Shown here in pieces: positions 6,890 to 15,665 of a stretch of DNA of 64,000 bases. The notes beneath the pieces were generated by a model. That model saw only the letters and a program-made list of their open reading frames with translations, made no database searches and was not told the DNA's origin. The translations under genes were made by a program, and so were the position numbers. Origin of the DNA: Elusimicrobiota bacterium (GTDB lineage: Bacteria; Elusimicrobiota; Elusimicrobia; FEN-1173). Position 1 is the first letter of the stretch, and each line of letters starts with the position of its first letter. Where the stretch lies: positions 2,666,001 through 2,730,000 of the forward strand of contig JADKHR010000001.1 of assembly GCA_016721625.1 (NCBI GenBank), in the 5' to 3' direction.

Positions 6890-8929
6890 TCAGGCGGGGC
6901 GGAGAAAGGTATTCAGCGGTCGTCGAAAGGTGCCTTCCGGCACAGGGGCGGCGTAGCCTAAACGGAAAAGCATGATCAGCCCATTTCGATCGAAGTCCAC
7001 CTGGGGAAACCAAGGTCGAGCCAGTTCCATGGCCCGATGCAGATGCCGGCTCGAGTGCGGGGGGAAAGGAGCGTCTCCTTCGGAGCGCCAAACGGTCCAA
7101 AAGAACACGAGGCTGGCGTTGGGTTGTAGCGCCAGCCCGTGGGCCGTGGCGGTCAACCAGACCCGTTCCCAGGCTCTTCCCCCGTGAAAGAAATCGAGCA
7201 GGTCATCTCCCTTCATGGTCAGAAGGCCCACGGCGGAGGAGGACAAAATGGAGTCCCTTCCGATCTTGGCGACCAAGTTCCCGATCCCGCAACGGTTGGC
7301 CAGGTCCATGACGGGCCAAGGACGCGTCAGCGTCAGGAAAATTCGCCCGTCGATCCCGGCCATGAGATTGTTGTAGGAAAAACCGTCGCCGCGGGAGCGG
7401 GCCTCCGCGGCGTTTTTCCGAATGGACTGGTACAAGGGTTTATGGCACGGGCGTAGGGTGACCCGGGCCCGGTCGGCCCAGTAAACGGCTTCGGCCATGG
7501 ACTCGATTCCCGGGCGGTCCGTCACCAGGTGCAACGCCGCCCCTCGCTCCGCGGCGGAGGAGACCAGGGCGCGCTGGGTTTCGAGGGGGATGGGCCGTTT
7601 GTCAAAAAGGCGCCGGTTGGTGTCCCGTTCCCAGACCATATCGGCCAAGGGGTCCCGGGCTTTTTCCGCCGGGACGAACCGGATGGACGCCACCCGCTCG
7701 TCCTGTTGCCCCACCGGTTCGGCCTCCACCACCGTTTCAAGGCCGAAGGCCGACGCGGCCACCGTCATGTTTTCCAAAATGGCTCCGTTGGAAATCAGCG
7801 TGGCTCTCTGCTGGAAGTTGAAAAACGAGGGATCCGCCTCCGCGTTCAAAAGAATATCGACGCGGTCTCCTTTCTGCCGGAACGCCCAGGGCTGAATGTT
7901 GTCGCCCGAGGGGGCCTGCAGTCCGGCGTGGAGGAGGAATTCCATCACGTTCGGCGGAATCGGGCCCCGTCGATCCCATTCCGCCTTGGGCGCGGCGGAC
8001 CGAAAGGCATTGGTTTGTCTCGCGATGGCCCGACGCCCCAGCCAAATTTTAAGTCGTTGGAGCGGGCCTCGGTTCCCCCACCGTAGCCGCCCCTGGCGGA
8101 ACAAATGGAGATAGGCGTCGAATTGAAAATGCCACGGAGCCGGTTTGAGGCCCGGACGCCCCAGGATCAAACGGAGGACTTCCGTCGCGGCCAATCCCGA
8201 GGCCAGTTGACAGGCCAATCCCAGGGAAGGCCCGCTTTTTTCGGCCAAGCGAATACGCCCCGGGATCATGTATTTCGTGTGGAGGAGGGTTGGGGTGATT
8301 CCCAGATAAAAACGGAGATATCCCTCCAGAAGGGGCGTCTGGTCGTTGAGGTCAAAGTAGTTGTCAAAACTCATGCTGTCCGGAGTGAAGACGATGAAGG
8401 GGGACCCGAACCCGATGGGGCCCGCCGTGACGACGGGAATCCTTCTTTCTCGGGCGCGTCGAAAGAAGAGGCGCCTGGCCGGAAGAGCGAAAAAATCGAG
8501 GCCGTCCAGGGCCACGTCGACCCCGTCCAAAAAGGCGTCCACGTTGGCCGGGGTCACCCCTTCCGGAAAAAGGCGAACGTCGGCGAAGGGGTTGATGGCG
8601 AGGATGTCTTCTCTCAACACTTCGGCTTTGGGGCGGCCGAAGGTGGCCACGCGGGCGCCCTGTTGGCGGTTGATGTTCACCGGGTCAAAACGGTCAAAAT
8701 CGGCCAGGTGAAACCGGCCCACCCCGGAACGCGCCAGGGTGGTCGCGTGGGATCCGCCCACCCCCCCTCCCCCGGCGATGGCCACCCGCGAGCGGGCGAG
8801 TTTTTGCATGTCCGCCCGGGTCAAGATCCCGACGTTCCTTGAAAAAGCCGAGGCCCAATAAGCTTCAGCGTTTCCGAGGTCCCAGGTTTTTAGTTGGGCG
8901 ACGAGGTCTTCCGGATTGAACAAAGTCAT
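6890..8929 (-). CDS. E1-like (ThiF) adenylyltransferase fused to a nitroreductase domain
   Basis: The 679-residue protein joins two enzyme domains. Residues 30-300 form a ThiF/E1-superfamily Rossmann fold with GGGGVGG (53-59), the acidic turn DFDRFD (77-82), NINRQ (85-89), Lys101 in GRPKAE and Asp142. No catalytic cysteine of the E1 type is obvious. Residues from about 345 onward form an FMN-dependent nitroreductase domain, beginning with LQAPSGDNIQPWAFR. E1-like domains adenylate a carboxylate, often a protein C-terminus; nitroreductases oxidise or reduce small substrates. Fused forms are known but uncharacterised. I saw no ubiquitin-like or YcaO partner nearby. The start at ATG 8929 fits the strong promoter at 8970-8998. 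The substrate is unknown. Confidence 0.85.
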   Translation of the reverse strand: MTLFNPEDLVAQLKTWDLGNAEAYWASAFSRNVGILTRADMQKLARSRVAIAGGGGVGGSHATTLARSGVGRFHLADFDRFDPVNINRQQGARVATFGRPKAEVLREDILAINPFADVRLFPEGVTPANVDAFLDGVDVALDGLDFFALPARRLFFRRARERRIPVVTAGPIGFGSPFIVFTPDSMSFDNYFDLNDQTPLLEGYLRFYLGITPTLLHTKYMIPGRIRLAEKSGPSLGLACQLASGLAATEVLRLILGRPGLKPAPWHFQFDAYLHLFRQGRLRWGNRGPLQRLKIWLGRRAIARQTNAFRSAAPKAEWDRRGPIPPNVMEFLLHAGLQAPSGDNIQPWAFRQKGDRVDILLNAEADPSFFNFQQRATLISNGAILENMTVAASAFGLETVVEAEPVGQQDERVASIRFVPAEKARDPLADMVWERDTNRRLFDKRPIPLETQRALVSSAAERGAALHLVTDRPGIESMAEAVYWADRARVTLRPCHKPLYQSIRKNAAEARSRGDGFSYNNLMAGIDGRIFLTLTRPWPVMDLANRCGIGNLVAKIGRDSILSSSAVGLLTMKGDDLLDFFHGGRAWERVWLTATAHGLALQPNASLVFFWTVWRSEGDAPFPPHSSRHLHRAMELARPWFPQVDFDRNGLIMLFRLGYAAPVPEGTFRRPLNTFLRPA

Positions 8930-8969
8930 GGAGATAACCGCTCCTCTTCTTGTGAAGGATTTCAACCAA

Positions 8970-8998
8970 AACATAGCCCCAAACACCCTTATTGTCAA
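8970..8998 (-). promoter_or_regulatory. Sigma70 promoter of the ThiF-nitroreductase gene
   Basis: TTGACA (8998-8993), a 17-base spacer and TATGTT (8975-8970) lie about 40 bases upstream of ATG 8929. Confidence 0.75.
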
Positions 8999-9047
8999 GA
9001 GCGTTCGTCAAAAAAATCGGGGAAGCACCGGCCGAGCATTAAAAGGG

Positions 9048-9076
9048 TTGAAAAATACCGGAACCGGGGATAGGAT
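9048..9076 (+). promoter_or_regulatory. Likely promoter of the thiolase gene
   Basis: TTGAAA (9048-9053) and TAGGAT (9071-9076) are spaced by 17 bases, with the start codon 64 bases beyond. It diverges from the promoter at 8970-8998. Confidence 0.5.
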
Positions 9077-9139
9077 GGAAGCGATTCGAACGGGACGGAC
9101 GGCGCCCCGGACATCCAAAGGGGAAAACGAGGCGGATCC

Positions 9140-10492
9140 ATGAACTTTCACGGCCATACGATCGTTCTCTGTAACGGGGCGAGAACCCCCTTCGGCGCCC
9201 TGGGAAAACTGTTGGCGGACGTGTCCCCCGAAGAACTCATGGGGACGGTGTTCGCGGAGGTGATGAAACGGGCCCGCCTGCGTCCGGCCCAGGTGGACGG
9301 GGTGATGGTGGGCTGGGTCGGGGAGGATTCCCATGCCTTGAATATCGCCCGGGTCGCGGCCCTGCAGTTGGGCTTGCCGGTCAGCACCCCGGCGCTCACT
9401 CTCCAAGCCAATTGCGTGGCCGGGCTCGAAGCTGTCTGCGCGGCCGTGGGGCGCATCTTGGCGGGAGATGGGGAACTTTTCCTTGTGGGAGGGACCGAAA
9501 GCATGTCCCGCGTCCCCTTCGCCATTCGCGGAACGCGGTCCAGCGCCCTCCTGCGTTCCTTGGAAACGGTGAAAGCCCATTGGGCCGAACTCCTTCAATC
9601 CGCGGACGTTTCTCTGGTGGACATGTTGGAGGAAGGGCTCACCGACCCCGTCGCTCACATCAACATGGGGGCGACGGCGGAAGTGCTGGCTCAGATTTTT
9701 CGCATTGACCGGGCCGCCCAGGACCGCTATGCCATGGAAAGCGTGCGCCGGGCGGTGGCCGCCACCCGGGAGGGGTTTCATTCCTCCCATATGGTTTCGG
9801 TGATGCGAAACGGCGTCACTCTGTTGGAACACGACGAAACGCCGCTCCACCGTTCTGTGATCCTCGAAAAACCGAGGCTGATGGAAAAAGCGCCGGCGCT
9901 TTTCGATAACGGTGTTTACTCCCTGGGCGATTTCTATCGAGACAACGCCGTCCACCTGGGGGATGCGCCCCTCACCGAAACAAGCCACGGCACCGTGACC
10001 CTTTTGAATTCCTGCGGCCGATCCGACGGGGCGGCGGGGTTGATCGTCACGACGGCGGAAAAGGCCAAGGGGTTGGGGTTGGAGGTCCTAGCGGAAGTGG
10101 CCGGATGGGCCTTCCGCGGGGTGGAGCCGGAACGCATGGGTTTGGCCCCCGCCGTGGCGGCGCAGGAAACCTTAAAACGGGTGGGCCTCTCCTTTGACCA
10201 ATTGGATTTGATTGAACTTCACGAGCCCTTTGCCGCCAGCGTGTTGGCGCTCTTTAAGTTCGCCAAGGAGACCTTCGGCCACGATTGGGAGTCGGCCCAG
10301 GCGGCGGGCCGGGTCAACGCCAAGGGGGGAACCTTGGCCCTGGGCCATCCCATCGCGGCCACGGGGATCCGCATTCTCCTCACCTTGGGTTATGCCCTGA
10401 AAGGGCTCCATCGGCCCTGTTGGGGCATGGCCGGCGCCTGCGCCTCCGGGGGCATGGGCGGGGCCATGGTTCTTCGGCGGCCGACTGCTTGA
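9140..10492 (+). CDS. Thiolase (acetyl-CoA acetyltransferase family)
   Basis: The 450-residue protein shows all thiolase landmarks: the acylated cysteine in LQANCVAGLEAV, GGTESMSRVPF, the histidine in ELHEPFAAS, the catalytic histidine in GGTLALGHPIAATG, and the second catalytic cysteine in GACASGGMGGAM. Thiolases condense or cleave 3-ketoacyl-CoA. It is somewhat longer than the usual 390-400 residues, like the FadI/FadA-type proteins of beta-oxidation. A GAGGCGG sequence precedes the start. A methyltransferase gene begins 29 bases downstream and may be co-transcribed. No other fatty-acid enzymes are adjacent, so biosynthetic and degradative roles cannot be separated. Confidence 0.92.
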   Translation: MNFHGHTIVLCNGARTPFGALGKLLADVSPEELMGTVFAEVMKRARLRPAQVDGVMVGWVGEDSHALNIARVAALQLGLPVSTPALTLQANCVAGLEAVCAAVGRILAGDGELFLVGGTESMSRVPFAIRGTRSSALLRSLETVKAHWAELLQSADVSLVDMLEEGLTDPVAHINMGATAEVLAQIFRIDRAAQDRYAMESVRRAVAATREGFHSSHMVSVMRNGVTLLEHDETPLHRSVILEKPRLMEKAPALFDNGVYSLGDFYRDNAVHLGDAPLTETSHGTVTLLNSCGRSDGAAGLIVTTAEKAKGLGLEVLAEVAGWAFRGVEPERMGLAPAVAAQETLKRVGLSFDQLDLIELHEPFAASVLALFKFAKETFGHDWESAQAAGRVNAKGGTLALGHPIAATGIRILLTLGYALKGLHRPCWGMAGACASGGMGGAMVLRRPTA

Positions 10493-10521
10493 ACGAGAAC
10501 CTTAGAGGGGGGGGAGACGGC

Positions 10522-11657
10522 ATGACAATTCCGTTACAGAGAATCCAAAATAAATCCCGGTGGTTCGGAAGGGTTGTCGCTTATCTTCAACGTCTCTGGA
10601 CGGTGTATGTCTTGGAAGGCTGGGTCCTCCGACGATCTTTAAAGGAATTCTATCTCGTGATGGGCGGCCATATTTATTTTCAATCGGTGGCCGCCGCCGT
10701 TCGATTCGACCTCTTCAGTTTGTTGGCCGGGGGGAAGCGCCTGATGGCCGAGGACCTTCGCCGGGCCATGGGGATCGAGGATCAACCCTGCCGAATTTTA
10801 CTGCTGGGGTTGACGTCCCTGGGGTTGTTGATAAAAAAAGGCGAATCCTACGCCAACAGCCGGATCGCCGAACTTTTGCTCACCCGCCAGAGTCCCCGGA
10901 GCATGACGAACATTGTTCTGTGGCAACACCACATCAACTACAGGGCCATGTTCTTTTTCTTCGAGGCCCTAAAAGAAAATCGGAACGTGGGTTTAAAGGA
11001 GTTTCCCGGTTCCGAACCGACCCTCTATCAGCGCTTGGCCCATGACCCTTTCCGTGAAAATATTTTTCAGGACGCCATGGAACAAATTTCCCGGCAGGCC
11101 ACGGACCTCCTGGCCCGCTACGTGGATTTCCGGGCGGTCCGCCACCTGGTGGATGTGGGGGGCGGGAACGGCACGAACATCCTCCATATCGCACGGGAAA
11201 ACCCCCACCTCACGGCCGACGTATTTGATTCGGACACGGTCTGCGCCCTCGCGCGGGAAAACATCCGGGCCCAGGGGATGGAGGGGCGGTTGGGCGCGGT
11301 GACCGGGGACTGTTTCAAAGACCCTTTTCCCCAGGGAGCCGACGCCATCCTGTTCTGCCATTTCTTCACCATCTGGTCGAAACAACGGAACCTGGAACTG
11401 TTGAAAAAGGCCTTCCGGGCCCTGCCGGAAGGCGGCCGGGTCCTGATTTTCAATATGATGCAAGACGACGACGGGAAGGGCCCTTTGACGGCGGCCATGG
11501 GATCGCCCTATTTCCTGACCTTGGCCACGGGGAAGGCATGCTCTACCGTTGGTCCGACTATGAACAACTCTTTCTGGAGGCCGGTTTCACCGATTTGCAA
11601 CGCCTTCGTCTTCCAAAAGATCATGGGGTGATGACGGGTTTTAAACGTTCGGCCTAA
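10522..11657 (+). CDS. SAM-dependent O-methyltransferase (one frameshift near 11531)
   Basis: This resembles small-molecule O-methyltransferases with an N-terminal winged-helix dimerisation domain (residues about 30-130) and a C-terminal class I SAM domain with VDVGGGNGTN as motif I. The frame breaks at a GGGG run at 11529-11532. Adding one G restores the normal ending GMLYRWSDYEQLFLEAGF and so on to the TAA at 11655-11657, for 378 residues. As written, the frame instead continues to a spurious stop at 11631. The gene follows the thiolase by 29 bases and converges with another methyltransferase. The substrate is unknown; the domain order suggests a quinone, polyketide or aromatic acceptor. 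Confidence 0.8.
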
Positions 11658-11796
11658 AACAAGGGGGCAGGGCTTCGACGGTTTTCGTTCGGGGGGAAGG
11701 CCTCGCAGGACCACCCCGGTCTCTAAACCGCGGCCTCTTTGGAAAAAACGTATCCCGGGTTCAGCCAGAAGTTTTGAGGAACTCAGCCCAGGTTTA

Positions 11797-12735
11797 CTAT
11801 CTCACCCAATCCGTTTTTCCCGTCTTTAAAGTCCATCGATTGAGCCTCTCTTCCAGCAGGGTTTGACGGGTCCAGGAGGGGCCGAGCCGTTCTTTCCAGA
11901 GGGGGGTCAAATAGTCGGTGAACGGGTTGGTTTTCCAAAAGGGGCGAACAAATAACCGGGTCCGGTCCGCGGGCAGGCCCAGGAGGCACTGCATGGAGGG
12001 GACAAACCGGGGTGTCCAATGCACCCACCGGCGCTCCGTTTTTTGAGGGACGGTTTTTCTGAATTCGTCCATGGTCCAGGCCGCCTCCATGGAATTTTTG
12101 AAATCCTCGAGAAAATAGTTCAACCCCTGCCGAACATAATCGTAACCCAACGACTCCACATAGAGGTCGGTAATTCGTCGGGTTTTGAGGCGAATGATAT
12201 CGACGACCAACACGAGCCCGTCCGGGCGCGTGACGCGGTCCATGGCGGCCAAGACTCGGGAGACGCTGTCCAGGTCCCTCAGGTGATGGGAGGCGTCCGT
12301 GAACGTCGTCAGTTGGAAACGGTGGTCGGGAAACGAATCGAGCCGCGTGGCGTCCTCGGATTGAAAGGACACCCGATCGCCGAGGCCCAGTCGGGCGGCG
12401 TTGGCCGCGGCTGTCCGGATCATGGGTTCGGATAAATCCACCCCGGTCACCCGGGAATAATTCATAAACCGGGCCAGGGCGAGGGTCAAATGGCCGGGTC
12501 CGCAGGCGATGTCGAGCGCGTCGCCGCCGCTTTTCTGGGGGCGCGTTCGGTGGATGAACTCCAAAATGGCCGAGTAAAGAAGGGCCATCTTGGTGAAAAG
12601 GACCCGATCGTAATTGGCGACCGCGCCTTCGTGGGCCGTCAACGCCGTCGGTTCCGGCGTTCGTTCCAGGCGCTGGGGATATATTTTCTGAAGAATCGCC
12701 GAGGCGATGAGGCGGACGGTGTTGAGCCCTTCCAT
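11797..12735 (-). CDS. Class I SAM-dependent methyltransferase
   Basis: The 312-residue protein has a UbiE/COQ5-like methyltransferase core: motif I is ALDIACGPGHLTLAL near residue 75, followed by GVDLSEPMI and a post-motif region with RPDGLVLVVDI. The C-terminal 100 residues are not recognised. The start is ATG 12735. There is no Shine-Dalgarno sequence; instead TTGACG, 17 bases and CACAAT end 6 bases before the ATG, which suggests a leaderless message. It converges on the methyltransferase at 10522-11657. The substrate is unknown. Confidence 0.85.
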   Translation of the reverse strand: MEGLNTVRLIASAILQKIYPQRLERTPEPTALTAHEGAVANYDRVLFTKMALLYSAILEFIHRTRPQKSGGDALDIACGPGHLTLALARFMNYSRVTGVDLSEPMIRTAAANAARLGLGDRVSFQSEDATRLDSFPDHRFQLTTFTDASHHLRDLDSVSRVLAAMDRVTRPDGLVLVVDIIRLKTRRITDLYVESLGYDYVRQGLNYFLEDFKNSMEAAWTMDEFRKTVPQKTERRWVHWTPRFVPSMQCLLGLPADRTRLFVRPFWKTNPFTDYLTPLWKERLGPSWTRQTLLEERLNRWTLKTGKTDWVR

Positions 12736-12741
12736 GACCCT

Positions 12742-12770
12742 ATTGTGGGGCGGAAACTCTCCCTCGTCAA
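12742..12770 (-). promoter_or_regulatory. Leaderless-type promoter of the 11797-12735 methyltransferase
   Basis: TTGACG (12770-12765) and CACAAT (12747-12742) are spaced by 17 bases, and the start codon follows 6 bases after the -10 box, so transcription would begin at or next to the ATG. Confidence 0.55.
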
Positions 12771-12796
12771 GGGTTTTGCCACCCCCCCCTCTCAGA

Positions 12797-12983
12797 TTTT
12801 AATGGAGACAGGTGGAGAGTTTGCCTTCTGCGAAGATCAGGAAGGTCATGAAAAGGGCGATCTCAAGAATGACCGGGGTCATGGCCTTGATCCACTGGAA
12901 AGGCGTGAAGCGGGCGTCGATTTCTTTGTGAATGAAGGGGTAGGCCACCACGGATTGGGCGGACCCGATATGCGTCCAGCATC
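12797..12983 (-). pseudogene. Duplicated 3' end of the permease gene at 13817-15640
   Basis: These 187 bp match 13815-14001 without gaps and with about 9 differences (95 percent). They encode the last 61 codons of the permease, ending in the same place with TAA. There is no start codon and no upstream part of the gene. The fragment begins 3 bases beyond the stop codon of higA, so the HigBA cassette lies exactly between the full gene and this fragment. Confidence 0.9.
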
Positions 12984-12985
12984 AA

Positions 12986-13480
12986 TCAAACGGCTAGGAA
13001 GGTTAATGGACTAACGTGAAACCGGATGGCGAGGCGGCGAATTTGGGTTAGATTTAGTTTTCGCTTGCCGGAGAGAACGGAGGAAGCGTTGGGTTGGCCG
13101 CCAAAATCTTCGGCGAGGTCGGTTTGGGTCAATCCGTGTTGCTCGATCAAAAATTTCAAAGTATCCAGGGGCGTGGAGTCGGAAGGAAATTGGTCGCGCT
13201 CGTAATGAGAAATGAGATCTTCAATCACGCGGGCGTATTGAGCGCAACCGTCCCGTTGTTCTTCCAAAGAAGGGTTGTTTTCAATTTGGTTAAGCAGGAG
13301 GCTGATTTTTTTTAGCGCTTCCAGAAAGACCTCGTGCTCTTTGGCCGTTACGATGGGGCGCGGTGGGAGTATGCGCATGAGATTTAGGAAAAAGATGTTC
13401 TCCGCTGGAGTTTTTGACTCCAGTTTTTTTAATTCCTGATCGAGTTCTTGAAGAAGAGTCACTTTAGTGTCCTCCCCCAT
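12986..13480 (-). CDS. higA: HigA-type antitoxin with XRE helix-turn-helix
   Basis: The 164-residue protein has a helix-turn-helix near the C-terminus (residues about 105-155: IEQHGLTQTDLAEDFGG, NASSVLSGKRKLNLTQIRRLA), preceded by a helical region. This is the layout of HigA antitoxins that bind the HigB toxin and repress their operon. The start at ATG 13480 overlaps the end of higB by 22 bases, so the two are translationally coupled in the toxin-first order typical of higBA. The pair is inserted at the 3' end of a permease gene. An inverted repeat overlapping the promoter at 13764-13782 is its likely operator. Confidence 0.85.
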   Translation of the reverse strand: MGEDTKVTLLQELDQELKKLESKTPAENIFFLNLMRILPPRPIVTAKEHEVFLEALKKISLLLNQIENNPSLEEQRDGCAQYARVIEDLISHYERDQFPSDSTPLDTLKFLIEQHGLTQTDLAEDFGGQPNASSVLSGKRKLNLTQIRRLAIRFHVSPLTFLAV

Positions 13481-13755
13481 CGGGCGTATTCTTCATGCGT
13501 CATCACTTTTTCAACGATGCACCGATTTTCGCGATAGACGACGATGACCGCTACGCGGTAACGGTTCCCCCGGATATCAAAAACAGTATACGGGCTATTC
13601 TTCACGAAATCAACAGATGGGAACACGGCGCGAAGCGCCATAAAATCTTTGAAGCTATTTTTTTCAATGACCGCTTGCCATTGCGACAATGCTTTTCGCG
13701 CATCGGGATGCTTTTTTTTAAAGTCGTCCAGCGCGGATTTGCCAGTTAAGAGCAC
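13459..13755 (-). CDS. higB: HigB-type mRNA interferase toxin
   Basis: The 98-residue protein matches the HigB branch of RelE-like toxins: a basic N-terminal helix (DDFKKKHPDARKALSQWQ), then FPSVDFVKNSPYTVFDIRGNRYRVAVIVVY and a C-terminal KVMTHEEYARW. HigB cleaves mRNA on the ribosome until bound by HigA. I use GTG 13755; no internal ATG would keep the first helix. There is no room for a leader: the -10 box TATAAG ends 7 bases before the GTG. Confidence 0.87.
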   Translation of the reverse strand: MLLTGKSALDDFKKKHPDARKALSQWQAVIEKNSFKDFMALRAVFPSVDFVKNSPYTVFDIRGNRYRVAVIVVYRENRCIVEKVMTHEEYARWGRTLK

Positions 13756-13762
13756 GCTTTAT

Positions 13763-13791
13763 CTTATATCATACTGATATAATTTTGTCAA
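13763..13791 (-). promoter_or_regulatory. higBA promoter with embedded operator
   Basis: TTGACA (13791-13786), a 17-base spacer and TATAAG (13768-13763) form a near-consensus promoter. A perfect inverted repeat of 8-bp arms (TTATATCA and TGATATAA, 3-base centre) covers 13764-13782, over the -10 box and most of the spacer. Bound HigA would block RNA polymerase. The GTG start is 7 bases past the -10 box. Confidence 0.75.
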
Positions 13792-13816
13792 GGGATTTGT
13801 GCGGAACGCTCGGGTT

Positions 13817-15640
13817 TTAATGAAGCCAGGCGGAGAGTTTGCCTTCTGCGAAGATCAGAAAAGTCATGAAAAGGGCGATCTGAAGAATGACCGGGGTCAT
13901 GGCTTTGATCCACTGGAAAGGCGTGAAGCGGGCGTCGATTTCTTTGTGAATGAAGGAGTAGGCCACCACGGATTGGGCGGACCCGATATGCGTCCAGCAT
14001 CCGCCCAAGGCATACCCGGCAATCTGGGCCATGGCGAACAGGTGGATCAGAACCACGTCGAGATTCTTCAGCGCCCGGCCCAGGAAGTCGGCCACCACAT
14101 TATTGTCCAGCAGGGCCGAAAGAACCGTGGCGAAAGCGAATTGGCCAAGGGCCACGGGGGTTTTTCCGTAGTTCTCCACGCCCGATTGGATGAAGTGGGC
14201 CACCTGGTCAAAGAACCCGGTTTTTTGGAGAAGCGCGATGGAGAGGAACAAGGGAAGAAGGAAGAGGTATTCCTTGTATTCGTGCGCCCCGTCGTGCAAC
14301 GCCAGTCGGCGGGTTTTGGGCCAGGCGACGATGCTCAGAAAGGCCACGCCGAACCCGACGAAGGACGCCAAAAAGAGCGGCACCTCGTGGTTCACGGCGT
14401 GAAGGATGAGGAGCCCGATGAAGGGGACGAAAGACAGGACCCCCACCCACTGGGCGCTCCTTCGTTTTCGTCGTGTGGCGTCCAAAACCTCGCCCAGTCG
14501 CCGAGAGGATTCCTCGGCCTTATGATCGTTTCGGCCAAAGGTATGGACGTAGTAATTGTCTAGGTCCTGGGCCAAGGACTCGTCCAAATAGTCGGCCAGA
14601 AGCGGGACCCTCTTTTCGGAGGGTATATGTTCGTTGACCAACGCCTCGCCAAAGGGGATCCCCTGGTGGATTCGTTTCATCACCCCATCGTATTTCGCCC
14701 CGATGGCTTCAGCGTGGGATTCGGCGAATTCGACGGCCGTAAAAACCTTCCCATGGCGGGACGCTTGAAGGAAACGGACGTCGGCGGTGTGCCGGTCCAA
14801 AATATCCAGTTTGCGAAGATCCACCGTCCGTCCGGCAAACCGTTTTTTCATGTTCCAAAACACGATGGCGTAGCTTCCCACGGCGGCGGGAAGGCAGTAG
14901 CGAAGAAAGAAGGCGTTGTCCAAATGGGGATAAAGATTCGTTTTCATGATAAGGTTCGGCGGTTCGCCGTAGGCCAACCACATGCCGCAAACAGTGGTGA
15001 CCACGGTGGACACCATCACGGCGTAAACCACGTGGTCGTCCTTCACCTTGGCGAGAAAAAGCAGGATCACGAGGGTTCGGATCATCAGACCGATCATGGA
15101 AACCCCGTCCAACACGCCCGACGCCGCCGCCACGATGGCCGTGAGGGCCGCCACGGTGGGGACCAGTCGACCCCCCGCCTGGTCTAAAACGGTGAAACTC
15201 ACGGTTTCCAGCAGGCGCGTTTGGGCGATGGCCGCCACGAAGAAAGTCAATCCCAGGATGAACAGCATGGTGTCGGCATGGATCACTTGGTCGAGCCCCT
15301 CTAGGGTCAATAGGTAGTGCCGGGCCGTATCCCAAACGTGTCCCCACCAGGACAGACCCGCGGCGGCCACCGCCGGGCCTCGCGTGGCTTGCCATAGGGG
15401 CCAGAAACTGGCCACGATCACCAGGCCGGCGCCGTAGGTGAGAGCATTTTTGTCGATCCGATATTTGATGGATCCGAATACGAAAAGAGCCAGGATGGTG
15501 ACCAAGACCTCTCCCGCCAAGAGGGCGGGAGGGAAGGGTTTGGCGGAGCCCATAAAAAGCGCGGTCACCGCGACCAGCGCGCACCCCGCCAGGAATTTAA
15601 CGGAAGAGATTTGGACTATTGGTTGGTCGTTTGAACTCAT
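13817..15640 (-). CDS. ArsB/NhaD/SLC13-type ion permease
   Basis: The 607-residue membrane protein has about 14 hydrophobic segments in two halves separated by a charged cytoplasmic stretch (residues about 275-400). Marks of the ion-transporter superfamily are GEPPNLIMKTN in the first half and SALLDNNVVADFL in the second, positions that form the substrate site in CitMHS, NhaD and ArsB proteins. A Na+/H+ antiport or anion role is possible; the ion is not determinable. The start at ATG 15640 follows CGGAGGTTCAA. It lies 25 bases downstream of the KimA-like gene and is probably co-transcribed. Its last 187 bp are duplicated at 12797-12983. Confidence 0.82.
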   Translation of the reverse strand: MSSNDQPIVQISSVKFLAGCALVAVTALFMGSAKPFPPALLAGEVLVTILALFVFGSIKYRIDKNALTYGAGLVIVASFWPLWQATRGPAVAAAGLSWWGHVWDTARHYLLTLEGLDQVIHADTMLFILGLTFFVAAIAQTRLLETVSFTVLDQAGGRLVPTVAALTAIVAAASGVLDGVSMIGLMIRTLVILLFLAKVKDDHVVYAVMVSTVVTTVCGMWLAYGEPPNLIMKTNLYPHLDNAFFLRYCLPAAVGSYAIVFWNMKKRFAGRTVDLRKLDILDRHTADVRFLQASRHGKVFTAVEFAESHAEAIGAKYDGVMKRIHQGIPFGEALVNEHIPSEKRVPLLADYLDESLAQDLDNYYVHTFGRNDHKAEESSRRLGEVLDATRRKRRSAQWVGVLSFVPFIGLLILHAVNHEVPLFLASFVGFGVAFLSIVAWPKTRRLALHDGAHEYKEYLFLLPLFLSIALLQKTGFFDQVAHFIQSGVENYGKTPVALGQFAFATVLSALLDNNVVADFLGRALKNLDVVLIHLFAMAQIAGYALGGCWTHIGSAQSVVAYSFIHKEIDARFTPFQWIKAMTPVILQIALFMTFLIFAEGKLSAWLH

Positions 15641-15665
15641 TTGAACCTCCGTGGATGAACAGGTG

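Noticed and set aside
6890..8929. Thiazole/oxazole-modified peptide cluster
   Set aside because: The E1-like and nitroreductase domains suggested it, but there is no YcaO cyclodehydratase and no precursor peptide nearby.
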